Shown: in pieces, positions 54,901 to 61,889 of the stretch
Numbering within the stretch: position 1 is the first letter of the stretch
Layout of the letters: each line of letters begins with the position of its first letter
DNA from: an uncultured Prevotellaceae bacterium
GTDB lineage: Bacteria > Bacteroidota > Bacteroidia > Bacteroidales > Bacteroidaceae
Direction: 5' to 3'
Length of the DNA: 64,000 nt
Assembly (NCBI GenBank): GCA_902768785.1
Contig: CACXMM010000005.1
Location: 47,286-111,285 of the forward strand
Made by a program: the position numbers and the translations under genes
The notes under the pieces: model-generated
The model's database searches: none
Seen by the model: only the letters and a program-made list of their open reading frames with translations
What the model was told of the DNA's origin: nothing

Positions 54901-56624
54901 TGTGTATTTGTCAACACAGGCTGTGGCAGACGCACCATCTTGCAATTCGAAGCATCAGGCGTGAGAATGTTGGTACCCACGGCACCGATATACTCCGTCA
55001 GACTCATCACCAGCTCCTCGCGGATAGGGTCGATGGCAGGATTCGTTACCTGTGCGAACTGCTGACGGAAATAGTTGAACAGCACCTGCGGACGGTCGCT
55101 AACCACGGCCAGCGGAGTGTCGTTACCCATTGCCGCCACGGGTTCTTGTCCTGTCGTTGCCATCGGAATGATGGTTCTGTCGATATCTTCCTGTCCGAAA
55201 CCGAAGGCAACGAGTTTCCTTTCGAAATCGTTCACACTGTTCTCCACATGGCGACCGCTCTTCAGTTTCTCCAGCTGGACGCGGTTCTCACTGAGCCACT
55301 CACGGTAGGGATATGCCTTTGCCAGCTGTTCCTTGATTTCACCGTCGTAGTATATCCTACCCTCCTGTGTATCGATGAGCAGGATTTTTCCTGGTTGAAG
55401 GCGGCCTTTGCTCACCACATCAGCTGGCTCAAAGTCCATCACGCCCACCTCTGAGGCCACCACCATCATTCCCTGTTTCGTAATGGTGTAACGACTGGGG
55501 CGCAAACCATTGCGGTCGAGCATTCCACCTGCATACCGTCCGTCAGAGAACAGCAGGGCAGCAGGACCATCCCATGGCTCCATCAAAATGGAATGATACT
55601 CATAAAAAGCCTTCAAATCCTCACTGATGGGGTTTTTATCATTGAAACTTTCGGGTACGAGAATGGCCATTGCCTGCGGGAGTGACAAACCACTCATCAT
55701 CAAAAATTCGAAGACATTGTCAAGCGATGCTGAATCGCTCATGTTCTCCTGAACGATGGGTGAGATCTGTCGGATGTCACCCAGGGCATCACTACTAAGC
55801 ACACTCTCACGAGCCTTCATCCATCCACGATTGCCACGAATCGTGTTAATCTCTCCGTTGTGAGCCAACAAGCGGAAGGGCTGGGCCAGCGACCACGTAG
55901 GGAATGTGTTTGTGCTGAAACGTGAATGCACCAGCGCCAGTCCGCTTGTCAGGTAAGGGTTCGATAAATCAGGGAAATACCGGCGCAGTTGTCCGCTGGT
56001 CAGCATCCCTTTATAAATAATGTTTGTGTTGCTCAGTGAACAGATGTAGAAGTCGGGATGCGTGATTCGTCGTTCGATCTTCTTTCTGATAATATACAAT
56101 GTACGCTTAAAAGCTGTATCCTCGTCTTGGAGGTTGTCATACTCCTCTACCCTGGAGATGGGCTGGGGACGGGCTACAAATAGCTGTTTGATGGCGGGTT
56201 CCACACGTCGTGCTGCCTCACCAAGAACTTCAGGACAGGTGGGCACCGTGCGCAGATGCATCAGCTGCAAGCCCTCGCGCTCTATTTCCTCTATCATCAC
56301 CGACAGGATCTCCTGTTGTTCCTTTTCCTCTTTGGGCAGGAACACCAGCCCCGTGCCGTATTTTCCCTTTTCCGGCACGGGGATGCCCTGTAACAGGATA
56401 AACTCATGGGGAATCTGCAGCATAATTCCCGCACCGTCGCCTGTCTTATCGCGCGTTTCAGCACCTCGGTGTTCCATATTCTCTAATACGCGTAACGCCT
56501 GATCCACCAACTGGTGGCTTTTGCCACCGTGTATGTTCACCACCATGCCCACGCCACATGCATCGTGCTCGTAGTCCGGCTGGTAGAGTCCCATATTATG
56601 ATTTTGAAGAATCTGCTTTGTCAT
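51960..56624 (-). CDS. gltB: Glutamate synthase large subunit
   Basis: A 1554-residue enzyme that makes two glutamates from glutamine and 2-oxoglutarate. Order: class II glutaminase domain with nucleophile Cys23 in HDACGVGMV; central domain; FMN-binding synthase domain (KPGEGGQLPGFKV, SGAEGGTGASP); 3Fe-4S ligands in CVMMRKCNTNTCPMG; C-terminal GXGXG beta-helix (GNTGLYGATSGEMYVNG). Residues about 800-833 are an in-frame repeat-derived insert (54128-54227). The start is taken at 56624; a Met at codon 11 (56594) is also possible. A promoter precedes it, divergent to the second ammonium transporter. Confidence 0.96.
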   Translation of the reverse strand: MTKQILQNHNMGLYQPDYEHDACGVGMVVNIHGGKSHQLVDQALRVLENMEHRGAETRDKTGDGAGIMLQIPHEFILLQGIPVPEKGKYGTGLVFLPKEEKEQQEILSVMIEEIEREGLQLMHLRTVPTCPEVLGEAARRVEPAIKQLFVARPQPISRVEEYDNLQDEDTAFKRTLYIIRKKIERRITHPDFYICSLSNTNIIYKGMLTSGQLRRYFPDLSNPYLTSGLALVHSRFSTNTFPTWSLAQPFRLLAHNGEINTIRGNRGWMKARESVLSSDALGDIRQISPIVQENMSDSASLDNVFEFLMMSGLSLPQAMAILVPESFNDKNPISEDLKAFYEYHSILMEPWDGPAALLFSDGRYAGGMLDRNGLRPSRYTITKQGMMVVASEVGVMDFEPADVVSKGRLQPGKILLIDTQEGRIYYDGEIKEQLAKAYPYREWLSENRVQLEKLKSGRHVENSVNDFERKLVAFGFGQEDIDRTIIPMATTGQEPVAAMGNDTPLAVVSDRPQVLFNYFRQQFAQVTNPAIDPIREELVMSLTEYIGAVGTNILTPDASNCKMVRLPQPVLTNTQLDILCNIRYKGFKTMKLTLAHSQPIPKGGEPDWTQAGEYLRIALDKLCKDAEKAVDDGYNYIILTDKVIDSSSLKEEMGWAFIPSLLAVSAVHHYLISVGKRVQTALIVESGEIRETMHAALLLGYGASALCPYMAYAVLDDLVRRGKIQEDYATAEAHYIKAVDKGLKKIMSKMGISTIRSYRGAKIFESIGLSEDLLRKYFGTDVSTIGGIGLKEIARDQIRLNEELRMKNEVSPADGMAEANTSSSTLRSSLLKNQGQFSWRKDGIIHAWNPETIARLQLATRQGNYEKFKEWASLVDKKDSPIFIRDFFDWKKAAEPTPIDEVEPVESIVKHFVTGAMSFGALSIEAHEALALAMNKLGTRSNTGEGGEDNARYHTEVNGVSLSSKTKQIASGRFGVTAEYLVNAEEIQIKIAQGAKPGEGGQLPGFKVNDIIAKTRNAIPGISLISPPPHHDIYSIEDLAQLIFDLKNINPTAAVSVKLVAESGVGTIAAGVAKAKADLIVISGAEGGTGASPASSMRFAGISPEIGLAETQQTLVRNGLRNQVRLQTDGQLKTAKDVIIMAMLGADEFSFGTLPLIVLGCVMMRKCNTNTCPMGVATQNPELRKHFEGRAEYVVNFFTFLAQQVREYLSEMGVHSLKEIIGHTELIEVDTSHASEKQKTIDFARLLYKPVTDKALYWDRGAYTKVTGVKDEEIVKAATAFIGDSEFVTTPNLSTLNLDYTIKNTDRAVTTMLSGVIARKYGEAGLPDNTINIKFKGSAGQSFGAFAVRGLNIKLEGECNDYFGKGLSGGRISILPPSRSNEDFRAEDNIIAGNTGLYGATSGEMYVNGKVGERFGVRNSGATAVIEGAGDHCCEYMTGGRVVVLGETGRNFAAGMSGGVAYVYDPHRTFDYFCNMDMVELSLVEDSISRKELLELVRQHYLHTGSALAGRMLDDWNRYIEDFIQVIPIEYKRVLEEEKMARLHEKIADIQRDY
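54128..54227 (-). repeat. In-frame inverted-repeat insert in gltB
   Basis: Left arm (54138-54167) has heptamers GAAGAAC, GAAGAGT, GGATGAT, GAAGTAT; the right arm (54192-54226) has ATACTTC then CTTCATT, CTTAATT, CTTCATT. A core of about 25 bases lies between. It codes for an Asn/Glu/Ser-rich segment (ELRMKNEVSPAD...) absent from typical GltB. Confidence 0.8.
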
Positions 56625-56666
56625 ATTATCCCTGTTTTTACCTTTCTATTTGTTCTAATTCGGCTG

Positions 56667-56697
56667 CAAAGGTAATACAAAAAGACAGAAAAACAAT
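56667..56697 (-). promoter_or_regulatory. Promoter for gltB-gltD
   Basis: On the minus strand ATTG (56694-56697), a 19-bp spacer, and TACCTTTG (56667-56674), 42 bases before the gltB start. Confidence 0.65.
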
Positions 56698-56886
56698 CAA
56701 TATCTAAACATTATTAAAACTTAAAAACAAATTCGAATGACATTTTGATACTATATTCTACAATTCCGTGACAAAATGAAAAGAAATAGCACCATAGCAT
56801 CGTCCGTCTGTTTACAATTTGTCACATTGATAGAATTTGTAGATGCAAAGTAGCTGATTCTTGCGTTTTTTCCCCGAATTTCACTG

Positions 56887-56894
56887 TAACTTTG
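56887..56894 (+). promoter_or_regulatory. -7 box for the second ammonium transporter operon
   Basis: TAACTTTG, 46 bases before the start at 56941, with a weak CTTG (56860-56863) 23 bp upstream. Confidence 0.55.
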
Positions 56895-56940
56895 TCGCCG
56901 ATTAAGTGTGAGACATAGTAATAATAAAAGGTAAAAAGGT

Positions 56941-58326
56941 ATGATTAAAAAACGCTGGATAATCCTGATGGCGGCCATAACAGTGATAGCCGCAGCAGGT
57001 CTTTTTGTAGGAGAGCCTTCGTTTGATTGTGACGGGTCGGTTATTTCTGCTGCCGACGTGGCTTGGATAATAACAGCCACCATTTTTGTGCTCATGATGA
57101 CACCAGGTCTTTCGTTTTTCTATGGTGGCATGGTGGGAGCCAAGAATGTGATTTCCACGATGCTGCAGTCGTTCATTGCCATGGGACTGATTTCCGTGTT
57201 GTGGGTGGTTATCGGCTTCTCGCTATGCTTTGGCGATGACATAGGAGGCATTATCGGTAATCCGCTCACGTTCCTTATGTTCCATGGTGTAGGCGCGGCG
57301 GTATATACCACGCCTGCAGGCAACGTTCTCGGCGGGGCTACCATTCCGCTGGCACTCTTTGCCCTTTTTCAGATGAAGTTCGCCATCATCACACCCTCAC
57401 TAATCACGGGATCGTTTGCTGAGCGCGTACGGTTCTCGGCTTACATGTTCTTCATGATGTTCTTCTTCTTTTTTATCTATTGTCCGCTGGCCCACATGAC
57501 GTGGCATCCCGAAGGACTCTTTATGCGATGGGGAGTCGTTGATTTTGCGGGTGGTATCGTCGTTCATGCCTCCAGCGGTGTAGCTGCTTTGGCTGGTGCT
57601 ATCTACTTAGGACGAAGGAGTACGGAGAAGAGCGAACCTGCCAATATCCCATTTGTGCTGTTAGGCGCGGCAATGTTGTGGTTAGGCTGGTTCGGCTTCA
57701 ATGCAGGATCATCGTTACATGCTGACGGACAAGCTGTCAAGGCATTCCTGAACACCAATACGGCTTCGGCCACAGCCATGATGACGTGGATCTTCTTCGA
57801 CTGCTTGCGTGGTCGCAAGCCATCTGCTATGGGGGCTGCCGTCGGCTGTGTGGTAGGTCTGGTGGCTATCACACCTTCTGCAGGTTATGTCACTGTAGGA
57901 CAGAGCATTTTCATCGCCTTTGTCATTACCCTTATCTGTAACGTCGCCGTTTATTGGCGTTCGCGCAGCAGTATTGACGATGCACTGGATGTGTTCCCGA
58001 CACACGGAACGGGTGGTATTTTTGGTACCGTACTGACGGGTATCTTCATTCAGGAAGGTCTTATTTCCGGTACATGGGAGGGATTTGTGATTTTCCTCTA
58101 TCACCTGTTGGCCATTGCCATCGTCTTCCTCTATACCTTCGCCATGAGTTGGCTGGGGTATAAGCTTATCGACAGCCTCATCCCCATGCGTGTCTCACCC
58201 TATAGTGAGAAGGTGGGCCTTGATTTCTCGCAGCACGACGAGCACTATGGTCTTGCCCATATCGGCGAGCGTGAATTGGCGGAATACGAGGAACATTTAC
58301 GCGAGAAGGAGAAGAGTGAAAAGTAA
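56941..58326 (+). CDS. Second ammonium transporter (Amt family)
   Basis: A 461-residue inner membrane protein. One N-terminal hydrophobic segment (IILMAAITVIAAAGLFVG) precedes the usual 11-segment Amt core: TPGLSFFYGGMVGAKNV, GSFAERVRFSAYMFF, the pore histidines in HASSGVAALAGAI and THGTGGIFGTVLTG. A charged C-terminal tail (ERELAEYEEHLREKEKSEK) is longer than in the amtB at 42500-43753. It has no PII gene beside it but stands divergent to gltB and 33 bases before pyrG, suggesting joint control with ammonia assimilation. Confidence 0.92.
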   Translation: MIKKRWIILMAAITVIAAAGLFVGEPSFDCDGSVISAADVAWIITATIFVLMMTPGLSFFYGGMVGAKNVISTMLQSFIAMGLISVLWVVIGFSLCFGDDIGGIIGNPLTFLMFHGVGAAVYTTPAGNVLGGATIPLALFALFQMKFAIITPSLITGSFAERVRFSAYMFFMMFFFFFIYCPLAHMTWHPEGLFMRWGVVDFAGGIVVHASSGVAALAGAIYLGRRSTEKSEPANIPFVLLGAAMLWLGWFGFNAGSSLHADGQAVKAFLNTNTASATAMMTWIFFDCLRGRKPSAMGAAVGCVVGLVAITPSAGYVTVGQSIFIAFVITLICNVAVYWRSRSSIDDALDVFPTHGTGGIFGTVLTGIFIQEGLISGTWEGFVIFLYHLLAIAIVFLYTFAMSWLGYKLIDSLIPMRVSPYSEKVGLDFSQHDEHYGLAHIGERELAEYEEHLREKEKSEK

Positions 58327-58359
58327 AGAAATTTCTACCGTAACGGATAGGTTAAGAAA

Positions 58360-59994
58360 ATGGATACAAAATACATATTTGTAACGGGCGGTGTCGTTTC
58401 TTCTTTAGGAAAGGGTATCATCTCCGCAAGTATCGGCAAACTGCTCCAAGCTCGTGGTTACAAGGTTACCATACAGAAATTCGACCCATATATCAACATA
58501 GACCCAGGAACCCTGAACCCCTACGAGCATGGTGAGTGTTATGTGACGGAGGATGGTTTCGAGACCGACTTGGATCTAGGACACTACGAGCGGTTTACAG
58601 GGATACACACCACTCGTGACAACTCCATCACTACGGGTCGTATCTATAAAACTGTCATCGACCGCGAACGTCACGGTGACTATCTGGGCAAGACCATTCA
58701 GGTGGTGCCTCATATCACGGACGAGATCAAGCGACGGATGCTCCGATCAAGTGAAAAGGAGATAGAATATGACTTTGTCATCACCGAGGTGGGCGGTACC
58801 ATTGGCGACATCGAGAGTGCACCCTTCATGGAAGCCATACGCCAGCTGCGCTGGCAGTTGGGACGTGATGCGGTGTGCGTGCATCTGACCTATGTGCCTT
58901 ATCTGAAAGCTGCCGATGAACTGAAGACCAAGCCCACACAACACTCTGTGAAAGAGTTGCAGAGTATGGGTATCCAGCCCGACATCCTTGTGTTACGCAC
59001 AGAGCGTCATCTTGACGATGCCCTGCGTACAAAGGTGGCGTCGTTCTGTAATGTCGATCTGGAATGTGTAGTACAGAGCGAGGATATGTCCAGTATCTAT
59101 GAGGTACCCGTCAACATGCAGCGGCAAGGACTCGATGCTGCCATCCTGCGGAAGATCGGGATTCCTGTGGGAGAGACACCCCATATGAAGCCGTGGCACG
59201 ATTTCCTTGAGAAACAGCGCAAGGCCACCCGGGAAATACATGTGGCACTGGTAGGCAAATACGACTTGCAGGATGCCTATAAGAGCATTCGCGAGAGTCT
59301 GAATCTCGCCGGTACCTACAATGATGTGAAGACAAAGATCCATTTCGTCAATAGCGAGGAGGTGACGAAGGATCGTGTCGCTGTACTGCTCGACGGCATG
59401 GCAGGTGTCATCATCTGTCCGGGCTTTGGTCAACGGGGCATCGAGGGCAAGATCATTGCTGCGGAATATTGTCGCACACATGACAAGCCCACCTTCGGCA
59501 TCTGTCTCGGAATGCAGATGATGGTAATTGAGTTTGCCAGGAATGTATTGGGATACAAGGATGCCCACAGCTGTGAGATGTCAGCAGACACGAACCATCC
59601 CGTCATCGACCTCATGGAGGAGCAGAAGAGCATCACCCAGATGGGTGGTACGATGCGGTTAGGTGCCTACGACTGCGAACTGCGTGAAGGCAGTAAAGTA
59701 ATGGAAGCGTACGCGGCAGTTCCTCATTGTCAGTTCTCAATTCACCATTCTCAATTGATAAAAGAGCGTCACCGTCACCGGTACGAGTTTAACAACAAAT
59801 ATAAAGAGGAATACGAGACGGCAGGCATGAAGTGTGTGGGCATCAACCCCGCTGCCAACCTCGTGGAGATCGTGGAGATACCCGAGAAGCAGTGGTACAT
59901 CGGAACGCAGTTTCATCCCGAATACTCATCCACGGTATTGCATCCGCACCCGCTGTTTATGAGTTTTATCAAGGCTTGCGTTCAATCGAAATAA
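58360..59994 (+). CDS. pyrG: CTP synthase
   Basis: A 544-residue glutamine-dependent enzyme converting UTP to CTP. N-terminal amidoligase domain with GGVVSSLGKGIISASIG and KFDPYINIDPGTLNPY; C-terminal class I glutaminase with CLGMQMMVIEFARN (nucleophile Cys) and the catalytic HPEYSS region. Residues about 456-467 contain a short in-frame repeat-derived insert (59725-59759) just before ERHRHRYEFN, in a loop that is several residues shorter in common homologues. It follows the ammonium transporter gene and precedes the amidophosphoribosyltransferase gene. Confidence 0.96.
   Translation: MDTKYIFVTGGVVSSLGKGIISASIGKLLQARGYKVTIQKFDPYINIDPGTLNPYEHGECYVTEDGFETDLDLGHYERFTGIHTTRDNSITTGRIYKTVIDRERHGDYLGKTIQVVPHITDEIKRRMLRSSEKEIEYDFVITEVGGTIGDIESAPFMEAIRQLRWQLGRDAVCVHLTYVPYLKAADELKTKPTQHSVKELQSMGIQPDILVLRTERHLDDALRTKVASFCNVDLECVVQSEDMSSIYEVPVNMQRQGLDAAILRKIGIPVGETPHMKPWHDFLEKQRKATREIHVALVGKYDLQDAYKSIRESLNLAGTYNDVKTKIHFVNSEEVTKDRVAVLLDGMAGVIICPGFGQRGIEGKIIAAEYCRTHDKPTFGICLGMQMMVIEFARNVLGYKDAHSCEMSADTNHPVIDLMEEQKSITQMGGTMRLGAYDCELREGSKVMEAYAAVPHCQFSIHHSQLIKERHRHRYEFNNKYKEEYETAGMKCVGINPAANLVEIVEIPEKQWYIGTQFHPEYSSTVLHPHPLFMSFIKACVQSK
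59725..59759 (+). repeat. In-frame 7-bp word insert in pyrG
   Basis: Five heptamers in register: CATTGTC, AGTTCTC, AATTCAC, CATTCTC, AATTGAT. It is a one-armed version of the elements seen in the neighbouring genes and adds about 11 residues. Confidence 0.75.
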
Positions 59995-60006
59995 CGTTCA
60001 ATTGAA

Positions 60007-60056
60007 AAATCGATATATCGAAATATCGTTATATCGAAATATCGAAATATCGAAAC
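60007..60056 (+). repeat. 8-bp word array between pyrG and the amidophosphoribosyltransferase gene
   Basis: Octamers CGATATAT, CGAAATAT, CGTTATAT, CGAAATAT, CGAAATAT, CGAAACAT in register, ending nine bases before the next start codon. Confidence 0.88.
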
Positions 60057-60064
60057 ATTATAAA

Positions 60065-61879
60065 ATGGAACACCTGAAACACGAATGTGGCGTGGCGATG
60101 ATTCGCCTGTTGAAGCCGATGACGTACTACGAACGTAAGTACGGCACAAGGCACTATGGACTGAATAAGCTCTACCTGATGATGGAGAAGCAGCACAACC
60201 GCGGACAGGAAGGTGCCGGCATTGCATGCGTCAACCTCGATGCACCTGCCGGTGAGGAGTATATGTTTCGTGAGCGTGCCGAGGGGAAGAACGCCATTAC
60301 GGAGATCTTCAGAAGAATAGAAAATGGGAAACTGACAATTGAAAATGACTCTGCCTCAGACTGTGTGGCAAATAATTGTCAATTATCCATTGTCAATTGT
60401 CAATTGTATATGGGCCATCTGCGCTATTCCACTACAGGTAAGAGCGGACTGCAATACGTGCATCCTTTTTTGCGCCGCAACAACTGGAGAGCCAAGAACC
60501 TCTGTCTGTGCGGTAACTTTAACATGACGAATATCGAGGAGGTCTTTCAGCTCCTCACAGCCCAGGGACAGTCACCACGTATCCACGGTGACTCATACAT
60601 CACACTGGAACTCATGGGACATCGATTAGATCGTGAGGTGGAACGCCTTTACAGAGAGGCGAAGGAGCAAGGACTGGAAGGTCTGGATATCACCACCTAC
60701 ATTGATGATCATGTGGAAATGTCCAATGTTTTGAAGACCACGATGCAACACTATGACGGCGGTTATGTCATGTGCGGTCTGACGGGGAGCGGCGAGATGT
60801 TCAGCATTCGTGACCCCTGGGGCATACGGCCTGCCTTCTACTATCGCAACGATGAAATCATAGCCTTAGCCAGTGAGCGTCCCGTATTGCAGACAACCTT
60901 CGACCTCCAGACGGAGGAGATCTGTGAGCTCCTGCCTGGACAGGCATTGATCGTACATAAAAACGGTGAGAGCCGACTGGAGCAAATTTTGCCTGTACAG
61001 AAGTTAAGCGCCTGCTCGTTCGAACGCATCTATTTCAGTCGTGGTTCCGACCGTGATATCTATCAGGAGCGCAAACGCTTGGGTGAGCAGCTTACACCAG
61101 CTATTCTGAAAGCCATCGACAACGATATTGCCAACACCGTGTTTTCATATATCCCCAACACCGCAGAGGTCGCTTTCTACGGTATCACTGACGGCTTCCG
61201 GAAGTTACACGGTGAGGTGCGTACAGAAAAGGTGGTTTGGAAAGACATCAAACTGCGTACTTTCATCACCGACAATTCGGAGCGCAACGACCTGGCAGCT
61301 CATGTCTATGACATCAGCTACGGCTCCCTGAAACCCTACGAGGACAACCTTGTGATCATCGATGACTCCATCGTGCGTGGCACCACATTGAAGGAGAGCA
61401 TCTTTAAGATCCTCGACCGTCTGCATCCCAAGAAGATTGTGATGGTGTCGAGCTCGCCACAGATTCGCTATCCCGACTACTACGGCATTGACATGGCACG
61501 ACTGGAAGAGTTTTGCGCCTTCCGGGCTACAATGGCGTTAATTGAGGAGCACGGCATGTGGCAGCTGGTGAACGATACCTATCTGGCTTGCAGACACGAA
61601 TTGCAAAAGCAGTCCAAGGAACAAACGCGGAATTGCGTGCGTGCCATCTACGAACCGTTCACCGTCGATGAGATTAACCGGAAGATTGTGGAGATCCTGC
61701 GTCCGAAAGGAATGAAGGCCCCCGTCGAGCTGGTGTTCCAAAGCATTGAGGGCTTGCACAAAGCGTGCCCCAACCATCCAGGCGACTGGTACTTCACTGG
61801 CCATTACCCTACCCCTGGTGGCATCCGACAGGTGAACCAGGCGTTCATCAACTACGTGGAAAGTCAATATAAAAAGTAA
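60065..61879 (+). CDS. Amidophosphoribosyltransferase (long PurF-type)
   Basis: A 604-residue class II glutamine amidotransferase fused to a phosphoribosyltransferase domain. The catalytic Cys8 in HECGVAM would become N-terminal after removal of a short propeptide. The PRPP loop VIIDDSIVRGTTLKES is intact. It is longer than a standard PurF (about 470-500), partly through residues 85-115, an in-frame repeat-derived insert (60317-60408), and through a longer C-terminus. First step of purine synthesis is the likely role; a paralogous role cannot be excluded. The start at 60065 is used because upstream in-frame codons lie in the word array. AsnB follows after 10 bases. Confidence 0.87.
   Translation: MEHLKHECGVAMIRLLKPMTYYERKYGTRHYGLNKLYLMMEKQHNRGQEGAGIACVNLDAPAGEEYMFRERAEGKNAITEIFRRIENGKLTIENDSASDCVANNCQLSIVNCQLYMGHLRYSTTGKSGLQYVHPFLRRNNWRAKNLCLCGNFNMTNIEEVFQLLTAQGQSPRIHGDSYITLELMGHRLDREVERLYREAKEQGLEGLDITTYIDDHVEMSNVLKTTMQHYDGGYVMCGLTGSGEMFSIRDPWGIRPAFYYRNDEIIALASERPVLQTTFDLQTEEICELLPGQALIVHKNGESRLEQILPVQKLSACSFERIYFSRGSDRDIYQERKRLGEQLTPAILKAIDNDIANTVFSYIPNTAEVAFYGITDGFRKLHGEVRTEKVVWKDIKLRTFITDNSERNDLAAHVYDISYGSLKPYEDNLVIIDDSIVRGTTLKESIFKILDRLHPKKIVMVSSSPQIRYPDYYGIDMARLEEFCAFRATMALIEEHGMWQLVNDTYLACRHELQKQSKEQTRNCVRAIYEPFTVDEINRKIVEILRPKGMKAPVELVFQSIEGLHKACPNHPGDWYFTGHYPTPGGIRQVNQAFINYVESQYKK
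60317..60408 (+). repeat. In-frame inverted-repeat insert in the amidophosphoribosyltransferase gene
   Basis: Left arm (60317-60348) includes GACAATT and GAAAATG; the right arm (60373-60408) is heptamers AATTGTC, AATTATC, CATTGTC, AATTGTC, AATTGTA, the inverse words. A core of about 24 bases lies between. The coded peptide (ENGKLTIENDSAS... ANNCQLSIVNCQ) nearly repeats the gltD insert. Confidence 0.9.
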
Positions 61880-61889
61880 AATAAAGGTT

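Larger units (their letters stand above)
56625..56940. promoter_or_regulatory. Divergent control region, gltB / second ammonium transporter
   Basis: This 316-base region has a minus-strand promoter (56667-56697), a plus-strand -7 box (56887-56894), an inverted CATTTTG pair (56741-56747 and CAAAATG 56772-56778), and the 13-mer TGTTTACAATTTG (56809-56821), also found exactly at 46735-46747. No gene was seen in it. Confidence 0.55.
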
